From Norana najaformis (lineage: Eukaryota; Annelida; Clitellata; Crassiclitellata; Hormogastridae): a stretch of 64,000 nt of DNA. Location: the NCBI GenBank assembly GCA_964023275.1, contig OZ029914.1, forward strand, positions 42,263,924 through 42,327,923, written 5' to 3'. The notes beneath the pieces were generated by a model that was given only the letters and a program-made list of their open reading frames with translations, was not told the DNA's origin and made no database searches. The translations under genes and the position numbers were made by a program. This document shows positions 11,671-22,501 of the stretch, in pieces (within the stretch, counting starts at the first letter, position 1; each line of letters starts with the position of its first letter).

Positions 11671-13400
11671 TTAAGGTTGAGAGATGGTCTTCAAGCGCTG
11701 ACTGCTTTACCTAAACGAGACCTGGCTGCTGCTGAATGATCATCCGAACGCAATATAACTCCCCTACAGCACTATGGAAGCTGGACATCTGGGTTCCATC
11801 AAAAACCTTGTGCGTTTGAGCCGACATTTCTGTTTCTTGAAAAGCGAGAACATATTCGAACACACGAGGCCGTGTCATTCAATACATACCCTATGTATAC
11901 ATAGACACGAAAGGCGCGTGCCTTTGGAGTACGTAAACTTAAGTTGCCAAGCAAAAAATTCTTCGGCTTTGCATCTGTTTGTATAAATAAAACTTAGCAA
12001 ACATTTCGTAAAGATACAACAACGTTCTTCATAAAGCCACGGACAATGTTTTGCTATCCGGAAATATGATTCGATATCACTTTGATATTCAATCTACGCA
12101 GACGAGGATAGGTTATTATGCGTTTCTCATAATGTCGAAGACATTGTTTTGTTATCCGTAAATGCCCAAGATCACTGAAATCGAGATACGCATACAATGC
12201 GAAGTATCGGGTCTGCAAATCTTTCCTACCGAACATTCAGAACACATGGGACTGTATATAGCTAGTCAATTGAACAGCGAGTGAGGCGGGGAGGTTCACG
12301 TGTAACATTTCATCAGTCGACAAGCCTTTAACACAAATGTTGCTTGGATACTAAGCGACGGACTAGATTTGACAGCTTTATCATAACTTAATACAGAAAT
12401 ATGATGGATAGAGTTCGTCTGCGTTAATGAAAAGAATGCACTCTTAAAAGTACCATCTGGAAGTAGCAGGCACTAATGCAGCTAGGGCGCTTATAGACTT
12501 AGCTATCTCATAATTAAGACTATAGCATATTACTAGATGGTAATGTGGCCTATTGTATTGGAGGTCACATTATAGTTAATAAACTTTCTAATATAAGATG
12601 CTGGAATTTACTGATTAAATCCAAGACAGATAGAGTTACGAATTCGGTGTATGAAAACCAACACTATTCGTCACAAAACGGACATTTCAGGAAGTGAATG
12701 TATAGTTCACTAGAGTGTTCAATTCTCCTTAGTGTCACTATCGCCTAAAATGTGTATTATTATGTTAGACGTCTTCTAACAACACGCATCGGGTCTTATA
12801 TAATCTACTAGTATGCCCGTTCCATCAGGTAATCCTGTAATCAGTATAAGATTGGAGCCTAAAAATCTGCCACTTGGAAGCAAATCTCTACAGAAAATCT
12901 GCCACTTAGAAGCAAATCTCTACAGAAAATCTGCCACTTAGAAGCAAATCTCTACAGAAATTCTGCCACTTAGAAGCATACATTGATATAAACGTAGTAG
13001 ACTTGTTCTTTGGCGACAGGTTTAATTTCTACTGCGCATATGTGTGCATTTAGTGTACTGTGTAATGTATTGCATCACATTGCCGGCTATATAAAATACT
13101 GCAGGTGTGGACTAGGCTAGATACTGAGCTGCTTGGCTGAGTTGGGACTTCCTATAAAATGGATATTAACAAGGCTTTTAGAAGATCTATGACTGAGAAG
13201 GTGAGAATATACAACGACTTACGTGCTGCCTGGAAATAGGGCTTAGTTTATTCCTGGAATTTATATGCCACTAGATATAATAAAAAAAATCGCATCTCAC
13301 GTATTACATCATAGAACATCAGCACCTTTCACCCACTTACGTCCAACTGCTTTTTGTTCATCTGATCTGCATTACAACGATATCCACCTTCAAGAAGGTT
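11671..13400. other. Intergenic with a 32-bp minisatellite
   Basis: About 12866-12985 holds 3-4 copies of a 32-bp unit (AAAATCTGCCACTTAGAAGC and following bases). The rest is AT-rich with no supported exon. Confidence 0.6.
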
Positions 13401-13411
13401 AAGTGTACAAA

Positions 13412-13612
13412 GAAATATGTATGTATGTATGTATGTTTGTTTGTTTGTATGTATGTATGCATGTATGTATATATGTATGTTTTTATGTATGTTTATGTGT
13501 ATGTATATTTCTATGTATGTATGTATTTATGTATGTTTTGCATATGCGTGTATGTATGTATGTTTTATGTATTTATGCATGTATATATGTATCTATGTAT
13601 GCAATTACATAT
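13412..13612. repeat. GTAT tetranucleotide microsatellite
   Basis: Imperfect GTAT/GTTT repeats. All three plus-strand frames read open with Tyr/Met/Val/Cys-rich translations, which are repeat artefacts. Confidence 0.95.
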
Positions 13613-13624
13613 GTTATTATTGCT

Positions 13625-13805
13625 ATTTCTGCATTTATTAAGCGCCATTAGCTGATGACTAAGCATCAGTCGATGGCGCCAAGCAATTGTGGGTGAAGGA
13701 CTTGTTCAAGGTCCCTACATGGTAACCGTCTCGAGGAAGAGGCACGAACCCCTACTCTCCGCGTTACAATCCGAGCGCTGTACGCAATCGACTACCGTGC
13801 CCACA
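13625..13805 (-). mobile_element. tRNA-derived SINE, near full length
   Basis: Read on the minus strand it starts with a tRNA-like head (ACAGCGCTCGGATTG, then GGGGTTCGTGCC resembling a pol III B box). A body with CAAGTCCTTCACCCACAATTG and a tail of AATAAATGCAGAAATAGCAATAA follow. Related copies lie at 2540, 17935, 57763 and 63508. Confidence 0.75.
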
Positions 13806-13814
13806 AGCTTCGGT

Positions 13815-14205
13815 AGGTATGTATGTAGGTAGGTAGGTAGGTAGTAGGTAGGTCGGTAGGTAGGTAGTTTGTTAGGTAGGTAGGTAGGTAGGTAGGTAGG
13901 TAGGTAGGTAGGTAGGTAGGTAGGTAGGTAGGTAGGTAGGTAGGTAGGTAGGTAGATAGGTAGGTAGGTAGGTAGGTAGGTAGGTAGGTAGGTAGGTAGG
14001 TAGGTAGGTAGGTAGGTAGGTAGGTAGGTAGGTAGGTAGGTAGGTAGGTAGGTAGGTAGGTAGGTAGGTAGGTAGGTAGGTAGGTAGGTAGGTAGGTAGG
14101 TAGGTAGGTAGGTAGGTAGGTAGGTAGGTAGGTAGGTAGGTAGGTAGGTAGGTAGGTAGGTAGGTAGGTAGGTAGGTAGGTAGGTAGGTAGGTGGGTAGG
14201 CAGGC
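13815..14205. repeat. GGTA tetranucleotide microsatellite, about 390 bp
   Basis: Almost pure GGTA run ending about 100 bases before the Kv exon. The minus-strand Leu-Pro-Thr-Tyr frames are artefacts. The length suggests high length polymorphism. Confidence 0.97.
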
Positions 14206-14301
14206 AGGATATGGCGCCTTTTAAGTACCTCACAAAGCGTAATTATCACATTATGTAGACCTATTAATATAAGATTTGCATTGAACGCAGCTTCATGTGT
14301 G

Positions 14302-16054
14302 ATGTATTTCAGTAAGTATGAGATTGAGGCAAACTCGAAAGCACGTCTTGCAGCCGAGGCCGCTTTGGCAGCGAAAAACGCTGGCCATAACCTTGATCTG
14401 ACCTCAGAATATCACGACTGCCTGACGGCCGGATGTCAGAGGGTCATACTGAACGTCAGTGGTCAGAAGTTCGAGACGCAGCTGCGAACCCTCAACCGGT
14501 TTCCGGCGACTCTTCTCGGAGACCCAGGGAAGAGGAGACAATTCTGGGATCGACGCAGGAACGAATTCTTTATCGACAGACATCGACCATCGTTCCAGGC
14601 AATCCATTCCATCATTTAGTACTACTGCTACTACCACTACCACTACTACCACTACAACTACTACAACTACTACCACTGCTGCTGTTGTTGTTGCTACTAA
14701 TACTACTAATTTTAGTATTAGAATTGTTAGTAATAACTTTAAAAAGAAGATTTTCTGAGCACAATGATGGTGGGCGGTTACAGTAAACTGAAGAAGGAGG
14801 CCCAACAACGTCAGGAATGGCGCCATTGGATGTTCGAACCTGCGAGAGGGATGAGAACTTGAAGAAGAACTTCATGTAACTGAATACTGTACACCGCAAA
14901 ATTTAATGTAGGCTAAGCTACAGTGTAGTAGAAATGATGCATGATTTGCTGTTATTTGATAAAGATGTTGACTTCGCTGATGACACAGATACAAATTTTC
15001 TCATACGTCACTGCTAATTAAATGAATGGTATGAGCGAAAACGAAGCAGTTTTTATCCTTTCAGGCGATCCTCTATTTCTACCAAAGCGGCGGAAGACTA
15101 CGTCGGCCAATCGAGGTCTCGGAAGATATCTTTCTCGAGGAGCTGGAATTCTACCAGCTGGGCGAGCGCACGATACGCGAGTACAAAGAGAAAGAGGGTT
15201 TCATGACGGAGAAGAAGCGCATCCTTCCGAACCGCCGATGGCAGCGCTGGATCTGGCTGCTCTGCGAAGAACCAGACAGTTCAATGGTGGCGAAGATATT
15301 CGCCGTCATCTCGGTCGCCTGCATCGTCACATCGATCGTCAACTTCTGCATGGAGACGCTGCCGTATTTTGGTCGTCACGTCTGCGTCAACGCCACCACT
15401 GACGCCGGTGCTACCTACCGAATGTTACCCAACTACCTCGACCCTTTCTTCATCGTCGAGACGGCGTGCATCGCGTGGTTCACCGTCGAGTTCGTGCTGA
15501 GGCTCGTCTCGTGTCCGTCGAAGATGACTTTCTGCAGGAACATCATGAACATCTTCGACGTGCTCGCCATTGTACCGTTCTTCATCATTCTCATTATACA
15601 GCAAGCCGGTGGCAGTTGCGAATCGGCCAAGAAGAGCGGGGCGTTCGTGTTCATCCGTGTCCTGCGGGTGTTTCGTGTCTTCAAGCTGTCGAAGCACTCT
15701 CAGGGTCTCCGAATCCTCGGCCTGACGATCAAGACCAGTCTTCGCGAGCTCGGCATGTTCTTCTTCTTCCTCATCATCGCCATGATCATCTTCAGCTCGG
15801 CCATCTACTACGCCGAGGCGTCGCAAGAGACGTCGAAGCTCACCTCGATTCCCGACTCGTTCTGGTGGGCGATCGTTACCATGACGACGGTCGGTTACGG
15901 CGACATAGTTCCGGTCGGCGTCTGGGGGAAGTTGGTCGGGACGCTGTGCGTCATCGCCGGCGTTCTCACCATCGCACTTCCGGTTCCTGTAGTCGTTGCA
16001 AATTTCAACAACTTCTACCGACACGAGAGCGGACGAGGATACATCAGCGCCTGA
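14302..16054 (+). CDS. Voltage-gated K+ channel, Kv1/Shaker-like
   Basis: Pore-forming subunit of a tetrameric voltage-gated potassium channel in the plasma membrane. Exons 14302-14598 and 15065-16054 join in phase 0 to about 428 residues. The T1 domain ([18 protein letters not shown], then [14 protein letters not shown] across the junction) is Shaker-type. S1, S2 and S3 follow, with a glycosylation site NATT after S1. S4 is [18 protein letters not shown]5 begins RELGMFFFF, the filter is TVGYGD (about 374-379) and S6 has the PVP hinge. Oddities: the intron starts GC, not GT; the first S4 arginine is Val and the seventh charge is Gln; the C-terminus ends about 14 residues after the S6 hinge region with no PDZ ligand. 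TTTCAG at 14308-14313 could instead be an acceptor, adding an upstream exon. The codons are GC-rich, unlike neighbouring genes. Family assignment is secure; the start is less so. Confidence 0.9.
14618..14712. repeat. ACT/ACC trinucleotide microsatellite in the Kv intron
   Basis: Triplet run (CTACTA, CCACTA, then TGTTGT) starting about 20 bases after the proposed GC donor of the Kv intron. Confidence 0.9.
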
Positions 16055-17135
16055 CGACCGACTCTTAAAGCAGGGTGCGGATTAAGACTGATTGCAGTTG
16101 GGGCATTAAATGTAAATGTAGAAGTACACGTTTTTCTATGGCGACAGTATGGCACCGACCCTGCTCATTTTTCAGTGAATTAATCGAGTGAGATCTTTCA
16201 CGAAATGTTTGTGGGAATGGATATTCAGTGGGGAAATTCATTCTTTGCCCCTAAAAGAAGATGTATATTTAGAAGGAGGTATACCCTGAAGCAGTGAATG
16301 AAGTTCTTCCTTTAATGGGAGAAAACCTGAATCAGTAAAGTTAGTTTCCTCTGCACCCCAACAAATCGTACCCTGCTTAAAGCGATGTCTGATATAGAGC
16401 AGATACTGCTGGTTGTGAAACGTTCGTGGGCATTGTCTGATGTTGAAGCACAGACACACTGCATTTGAGCAGCTGATTTGTTCTGCCGCAGGGAATAGAC
16501 TGGTTTCACTTTAAAATATTTCATACAAGAAACCAAAGAATTTTTATAAATGGTAAACAGGAATAAGTGTCTGGGCATTGGACACGTTAATTGTGCTTGG
16601 CTTCCAGCCAATATGAACGTCTATGAACGTTGCAACCCCATCTGAGATCAGCATACACTACTTTTAGCCTAGAAGTGTAGATCTCAGTTTTCGGGATGAA
16701 TTGTTTGTTTGATCCTGTTGATCTAGCTTTGCTAACTGAACACCTTTGTATTCGATCAGTTCTGCGTAATTGACAGACAGCGTTACGTCGAACACCGTGG
16801 CATGGCGTCTCAGCAGATACTGTATTCTGTTCCGCTGCAGAACAGTTTAGCGTGATTGACAACCAGCTAGAATTTCGTCTGCGTTTGGGATTGAAACACG
16901 TGACAGCTAGAGGTAATCGAGCGTTTTGATCCGATTGCCTTATGCACGCCTGCCGTAAGTTATAAGTTTCTACCGGTAGCATAACTGTTAAAACGATTAG
17001 AAACTTTATCTCTGCCGTACACAGCTGTCTGGCCGTTATATATATACCGCCATTTTTATGTTGATTGTGGGCCACATGTGGACCGTCGCAAATTTTCTAT
17101 ACTGCCGCTAAGTAAAAGCACATTGCGTAATCGTA
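16055..17135. other. Downstream of Kv, dispersed repeats only
   Basis: About 16140-16205 resembles 53770-53835 (GACCCTGCTCATTTT, then GTGAGATC). About 16670-16800 shares words with the repeats at 46600-46870 and 49050-49410. No further Kv exon was recognised. Confidence 0.5.
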
Positions 17136-17139
17136 CCCT

Positions 17140-17360
17140 GACACCCCTTCTTCCCCTTCTCTCTCTCTCCTCTCCAACCCCAAACACCACCACCCCCGTA
17201 GCTGACATGCTCTCTCCGTCTGACTTTTGGATCTTGACCTGGAACCGAACCCTTTTGCCTATCGATTTTGCTTTGACTGAGCGCCTATGAATAAGCTGGT
17301 CCCCGCGGCGCGGCATTCGTTGGACGCTGTAAAAATCTCGGAATTACGATTACCCAAATT
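17140..17360 (+). mobile_element. LINE 3' tail, ATTACG-tail family
   Basis: Same ordered blocks as the copy at 4785-4990, including TTGACCTGGAACCGAACCC, GAGCGCCTATGAATAAGCTG and GTTGGACGCTGT. Confidence 0.8.
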
Positions 17361-17819
17361 TAGCGTCTACAAAGATGCTGGGATAGGACTCTACATGTAT
17401 TTGGAAGTAGCTGGGGGGGGGGGGAAGATCTGTGGGTAGGAGCTTACTATTGTATGAGGAAAATGCATAACATTGTGGGGATGATTTGAATCAGCTACTC
17501 TTCCCCTCGGAATCGCATCTCGAGTAGTTGCGTTTTGAATCGTTGGAACTCCTAATTAATTTAGAATAATTTAGATTATAGATAATAATAATTATAGATA
17601 ATTAATAATTATAATAATTATAGATAGATAATAATTACTTTAGATTTAAGACAATTTTCAAAGGAGATCAGACCTATGCGTACAAAGTACATGAATCTTT
17701 GCAAGGGTGCAAGACCAAGGATACACTCAGCCTTTAATGTCCAATTCCTTCTGCCAACAATGCACCATAGTATCTCAAAGCCAGAAAAGATACTTTCATG
17801 GTACAGTAATTGTAATTTT

Positions 17820-18400
17820 AATGTAAGATTTATAAAGCGCCTCTTAGAGAATAACTCAGCAGAGGCGCTCCCGACCCGAACAAGTAAAATCACTGTTAAA
17901 AAGTACAGGCTTCAGGTAATCAACGGAGCACGGTAACCTCACTCTGTTTAGAGCGCTTGGCTTGCAACGCGGAGAGTACGGGTTCGAGCCTTCCCCGGTG
18001 GTCACTGTGTAGAAACTTGAGCAAGTCCTTCACTCGCAATTGCATCCAGTAGCACAGCGAGCACTGCACAATCAACGAGGTAGCCTAATGCAGGCCTTAG
18101 TATTCCGTTGTTATGCCGATGCCCGCAAAAATGAATGGCGAAGGTAGTAATGTCAATGCGGACAGGAGGGGTTGGAACTGGAGTTATGTGGTTGTGTTTG
18201 GAAGTCTTGGTGACTGCACGGGAAAGAGCATTCTGGATTTGTTGAAGATGTTTTGTCTGAGATGAGTCGATGTTATAAAAGAGGGAGTTGCAGTAATCAA
18301 GTCTGGAGAGAACAACTGCTGTGGCCATAGTGTTATCAAACATGGCACTGTAACAGACATCTAGCGCCTTATTAAAGCTCAGCAAGTTGCACAAAGAAAG
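17820..18400 (-). mobile_element. Composite: LINE tail, SINE head, LINE fragment
   Basis: 17820-17905 matches the 3' segment seen at 8095. 17935-18060 is a plus-strand SINE head with a tRNA-like TTTAGAGCGCTTGGC and a B box GGGTTCGAGCC. About 18060-18394 on the minus strand encodes an ORF2 piece (SRLDYCNSLFYNID, LQQIQNALSRAVT). The elements look nested and broken. Confidence 0.65.
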
Positions 18401-18780
18401 ATAAAATGGCTTTTCACTTAGTTACGAAGAGAACTGTACTTCTTAAACAGAATGTTTCACCAAATTCTTAATATCAGAACTCATAAAGCAGCCAAGTATG
18501 TAAATGTTTCAGCATTCACTTCTTTTAAGCAAACAGTAATCATGGTTTTCTGCATCAGAGAAGTAATTTCAAACCACTCATAAATTATTTTTCAGTACAA
18601 TAATTTTGATTACTTTACAGCACAAATATTAATGCATCTAGGCTTTTGCAGAATGCATTTCAAGAATCTCTCAAAAACAAGAGGTATATACATGGTCAAG
18701 TATAGTTTTTGGTCTATGGCAAGATAAAAACAAAAACTTATAAAATCCTTATAATGATAAGAGCATATTTTGATTGAATA
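18401..18780. other. Downstream flank of the zinc-finger gene
   Basis: AT-rich sequence, probably 3' untranslated or intergenic for the minus-strand zinc-finger gene. No clear polyadenylation site was chosen. Confidence 0.4.
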
Positions 18781-18799
18781 TGTGGTTAATGTAACATGA

Positions 18800-19108
18800 A
18801 ACAAACATAATACTTGCTGGTCAAAGCTCTCACATATAACAGGTATGACACTTGAGTTTGTCATGAGTGTAAAACTGCTGGCTATAACGCTCACACGCAT
18901 ACAGCTTTTCTGGTCAAAGCTCTCAAATGTAACAGGCATGACACTTGAGTTTGTCATGAGTGTAAAACTGCTGGCTATAACGCTCACACGCATACAGCTT
19001 TTCTGGTCAAAGCTCTCAAATGTAACAGGCATGACACTTGAGTTTGTCATGAGTGTAAAACTGCTGGCTATAACGCTCACACGCATACAGCTTTTCTGGT
19101 CAAAGCTC
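18800..19108 (-). pseudogene. Decayed tandem array of the last zinc finger, 93-bp unit
   Basis: Immediately after the zinc-finger stop codon, three full copies and one more diverged copy of a 93-bp unit follow at exact 93-base spacing. In the finger frame each copy reads like the final finger (LYACERYSQQFYTHDKLKCH) but with the second zinc Cys changed to Tyr and in-frame stops between units. The units therefore derive from the coding finger at about 19112-19195 and are no longer translated in that frame. Other frames stay open because 93 is a multiple of three. Confidence 0.85.
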
Positions 19109-21478
19109 TCAAACGTAACAGGCATGACACTTGAGTTTGTCATGAGTGTAAAACTGCTCACTACAACGCTCACACATGTACAGCTTTTCTCCGCGGTGGA
19201 TTCTCATGTGTCGTCGAAAACTATTGCTGTGAACAAACTTTAGCTCACACAAACTGCACGAGAAACGCTTCTCTGGATTATGTGTGAGCATGTGAACTTT
19301 GAGGTTTGACTGACGTGCAAACGTCCTACTGCATTGTTCACACATGAAAGGTTTCTCACCAGTATGAGTCCATTGATGTCGATCGAGATCATTCTTGCGC
19401 ATGAAATACTTTTTGCAATCATGACAGAACAGTGCCCTGCTTCCTGCCTGCCTGCTGGTCTCTTCGCCTGATGAATGCGACGAAATGTTCTCGGCATGAG
19501 CAGGAATTTCAATTTTGGTGACTTCAGGTAGGACATGTCTCTGTTTCCTTGAAGAATTTCCTATCTTTGATTCAGTTTCATCACATACCGATAAACCATT
19601 TTTCTGCTTTTGATTCTGATGCGTCCTGATTTCAGACTGACCTGGAAAAACACTTCTCTGAGTTTGATTTGCTGAAGTTTCCTTCTTCTCAGAACTGACA
19701 TGGTTCAAAGAGAGATTTTCGGTGCCAGAAACTTCATTTGCTAACGCTGATGAATGAATTTCAGAAGCAATGCCATCAGCGCTTGACAACTTCTCACAGT
19801 GAATTAACGTTCCTGCAATAAATGTATAAAAACTACAGTTGCAGCGGTTGAGAACACAGCCAGATACACTTGCTAAAATAATGTGGCCACAACCTTCATA
19901 CACAACTACACGTATTTTCTAACTACCAGAAATGACCACCTGTCTGGATGTAGTCCACACTGTGCTGTATTGCCACGCCTTGTCTTAGCGTATTAGCAAC
20001 ATTCAAGTCTCTTGGAAGCAGGCATGTTTGTAATGCAATTATTACTGTAAATAAAGTTAAGCTAATTTAAAGACCATTTAATGATATTTTTACTGAGGCG
20101 CATGGACATAACTTTGGTCTAGGAAATGTGGGTACCAATTTATTTCCCTCCTTTCCTGCTTCCTGCAATAATCATTGTTTGACCAATAGTACTAAAAGTC
20201 ACAGGCGATATCCAGGTTCATGCTACACTTAATAAGCATTGTTTATTCGTGATATGGAAAAGAGGGGGCTTAAGATGATCTATAATCCTTGTTAATATGA
20301 TTTTTAAAAACAGTATATCAACTGTGACAGTGGACTTTCTTTTCAAACAAAAAATGACCAGTAACAGAGAACAAAGTATTTCTGACTTTTTAAAAAATGC
20401 CCAGCTGCTCTCAGAAAGTTGACAAGAGCAGAAATTGCATATACATTAAACTCATATCCAATTTAAATTTTCGACTTGTTTCAAATTACCATTTCTCCAT
20501 TTCAAGTTATCATTTGTCCGTTTCTTTTTCATCATACTGTGTTCGCTAGTGCATCATTTAGATTGACAAGTCATCACGTACTGCACCAGCCAAAAGAAAA
20601 GTCTGTTCTGTTATTGCATTTCAATTTCCATTATCACATTTGCTGAATAAAAGATGCTTCAACCCCTAGACCACATAATATATTGTAACATTAGCCTAAA
20701 TGACTGTAAAGTTATAATCTCTAGTCTAAGCTTCCATTAATAGAAGCAGATATCAAGCGATTGATCAACTTACCTTACCTTAGCATACTGTATCTTGTAG
20801 TTGCATAAAACACAGTGACATACCTTGTTTGCCTATATCTCTCTTCCTGTCTGATTTCTCCAGTTTCATGGGAGTATCTACACCGGGAGATCTTCTTACA
20901 CCATGCCGTACCAACAACCTCAAGACATCACCCAACTCCATTTCTGCTGCATTTTCCCCCACCCCATGTTGCAGACAATTATTCTTAGCACCTGCTCGAT
21001 CCCCAAGTTTCAACCCCGATGTCCACTGTCCATTCTTCCTCATTCCTTTATGTGCCATGAGATGACACGTCAGTTTATACTTTGAGTAGAACTGTCGGCT
21101 GCATTGTTCGCACGTATAAGGCTTTGTGCTGATGTGTATTCGCATGTGCCGTTTCCAGCTCGACACGTGTCGGAACTTTGCATCACAGGTGCGGCACATG
21201 TGAAAATTACTGCAGTTATGTGTCAACATGTGAACGTTAAGATTTGACTGCCGTGAAAATCGTCTGCTACACACAGTGCATAAGTACGGCTTTTCACCAG
21301 TATGCATTCGCATGTGTCTCAAGTAATCACTGTTGTAAGCGAAGTGCATTTCACAGACAATGCACATCTGTGAGGCCTTGATTTCTCCATCCAATTCTGG
21401 TTTCTGCATTTTGACTTTTTCTCTGTTATTTTCTTCAGCAATGGTTGCATAGTGTTTGGAATTTTTTGAAGGCTTCAT
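19109..21478 (-). CDS. C2H2 zinc-finger protein, two exons, eight fingers
   Basis: Probable sequence-specific DNA-binding nuclear protein. The exon from the ATG at 21478 down to 20824 (donor GTATGT, phase 1) joins the exon 19812-19109 (acceptor after TTTATTGCAG), giving about 452 residues. Each exon carries four C2H2 fingers. The second finger of each set (CSRRFSRQSNLNVHMLTH and CSRTFARQSNLKVHMLTH) and the later ones align, so the second set arose by duplication of the first. TGEKP linkers are present. The ATG at 21478 has a good AAAATGA context, though an upstream non-coding exon is possible. The last finger ends KCHACYV and then stops, so its second zinc-binding His is missing. The target and ortholog are not known. 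Confidence 0.8.
19813..20823 (-). other. Intron of the zinc-finger gene
   Basis: About 1 kb, GT-AG, phase 1. If the donor at 20823 is not used, exon one would read through 13 further codons to a stop at 20780. Confidence 0.7.
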
Positions 21479-21976
21479 TTTCTGATGTTAATAAATTCTG
21501 CAATCATTGTTCATTTCATTTTTGTACCCATTTGAACTGTGCCGTAAAGCCAACTGACTCCTTAAGATCCAACTTTGTGTTCACATCTGCAATTGTCATT
21601 CAACAAAATTATTAAATTTGATTATTTTCTTAATAACATTTACACAAATGCTTTAGTAGTATTATGTCACAAATACATTAGAGAAAGAAAGCATCTTAGA
21701 GTAAAGCTCACTAAACCTTCCATTGCCAAATGAAAGGAAGAATTGTGACATTAAAAAAGATAATAAAAAACATTGGCTCACTGTTGAGTAGAGAATTAAG
21801 TGTAAAATTGGTGTAACTGCCTGTAAGACCTGCATTCTGGTCAACTGCGGTACCTTCAACATAAGCTTAACCCTCTGACTTGTCATCACAAATTAAATCC
21901 TCTCTTGCTTTTCTCTTGCCATACTTCGAGTAAACGATACTGCACTGGGTAGCAGAGCTTTTTCTTTTGCTGGCCC
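21479..21976. other. Upstream flank of the zinc-finger gene
   Basis: AT-rich. A minus-strand open segment about 21867-21976 (reading KRKSSATQCSIVYSKYGKRK) looks mildly coding-like but has no confirmed splice partner. It is interrupted upstream by the MITE at 21977. Confidence 0.4.
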
Positions 21977-22501
21977 TAGGGCTGCCAACCGTCCCGGATT
22001 CGCCCGGACAGTCCCGGAATTGGCCTTGTATGTCCCATGTCCCCGACTGATCCCAAATTGTCCCGGAAATTGGTGTAAATATCCACTTCACCAAATGTTG
22101 TTCTTTTTTTGCACACTAAACTCAAACAGCCGGCCGTAAATAAGTGTTATAGTGACCATAGAATAGAGGGTAGTTAGGTTAGTAGACCCAATAAATGACA
22201 TCTGCAAACTGCATGCGTCATGCATGTATATATGAACTTCGCTCATGCTAGGCCCTGAAGCCTGGTAGGTTACTGGAATTTAATAAACGTTTTGCTCTAG
22301 AAGTTGATTCAAATTTTGTATCTAGGCCACATATCTCTTGATGATTTGAGTCAAATCATTTGACTGTAATTTTTAACAGCTATTTGAAGTAGATCCTACA
22401 ATAGGCTAAATACAGTGATGTGGACAGGGTGAATTGGTACTAGCATATCAAGCGACTATGCGGGTGTCCTGGATAGGCAAAATCAAAAGTTGGCAGCCCT
22501 A
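21977..22501. mobile_element. hAT-like MITE with 8-bp target duplication
   Basis: A 525-bp element with perfect 13-bp terminal inverted repeats (TAGGGCTGCCAAC), flanked by the direct repeat GCTGGCCC at 21969-21976 and 22502-22509. An 8-bp duplication and TAGGG-type ends are typical of the hAT superfamily. Several GTCCCGGAATT-like motifs near one end could be subterminal transposase sites. There is no transposase ORF, so it is non-autonomous. A second copy lies at about 50066-50559. Confidence 0.85.

Noticed and set aside
13715..14249. Long minus-strand Leu-Pro-Thr-Tyr reading frames
   Set aside because: They are translations of the GGTA microsatellite.
15425..16024. 199-residue minus-strand frame opposite the Kv exon
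   Set aside because: It is a shadow of the GC-rich Kv coding exon, full of Asp/Glu/Arg with no domain.
18610..19243. Open frames on both strands over the 93-bp repeat
   Set aside because: They are other-frame readings of the decayed zinc-finger array; its period is a multiple of three.
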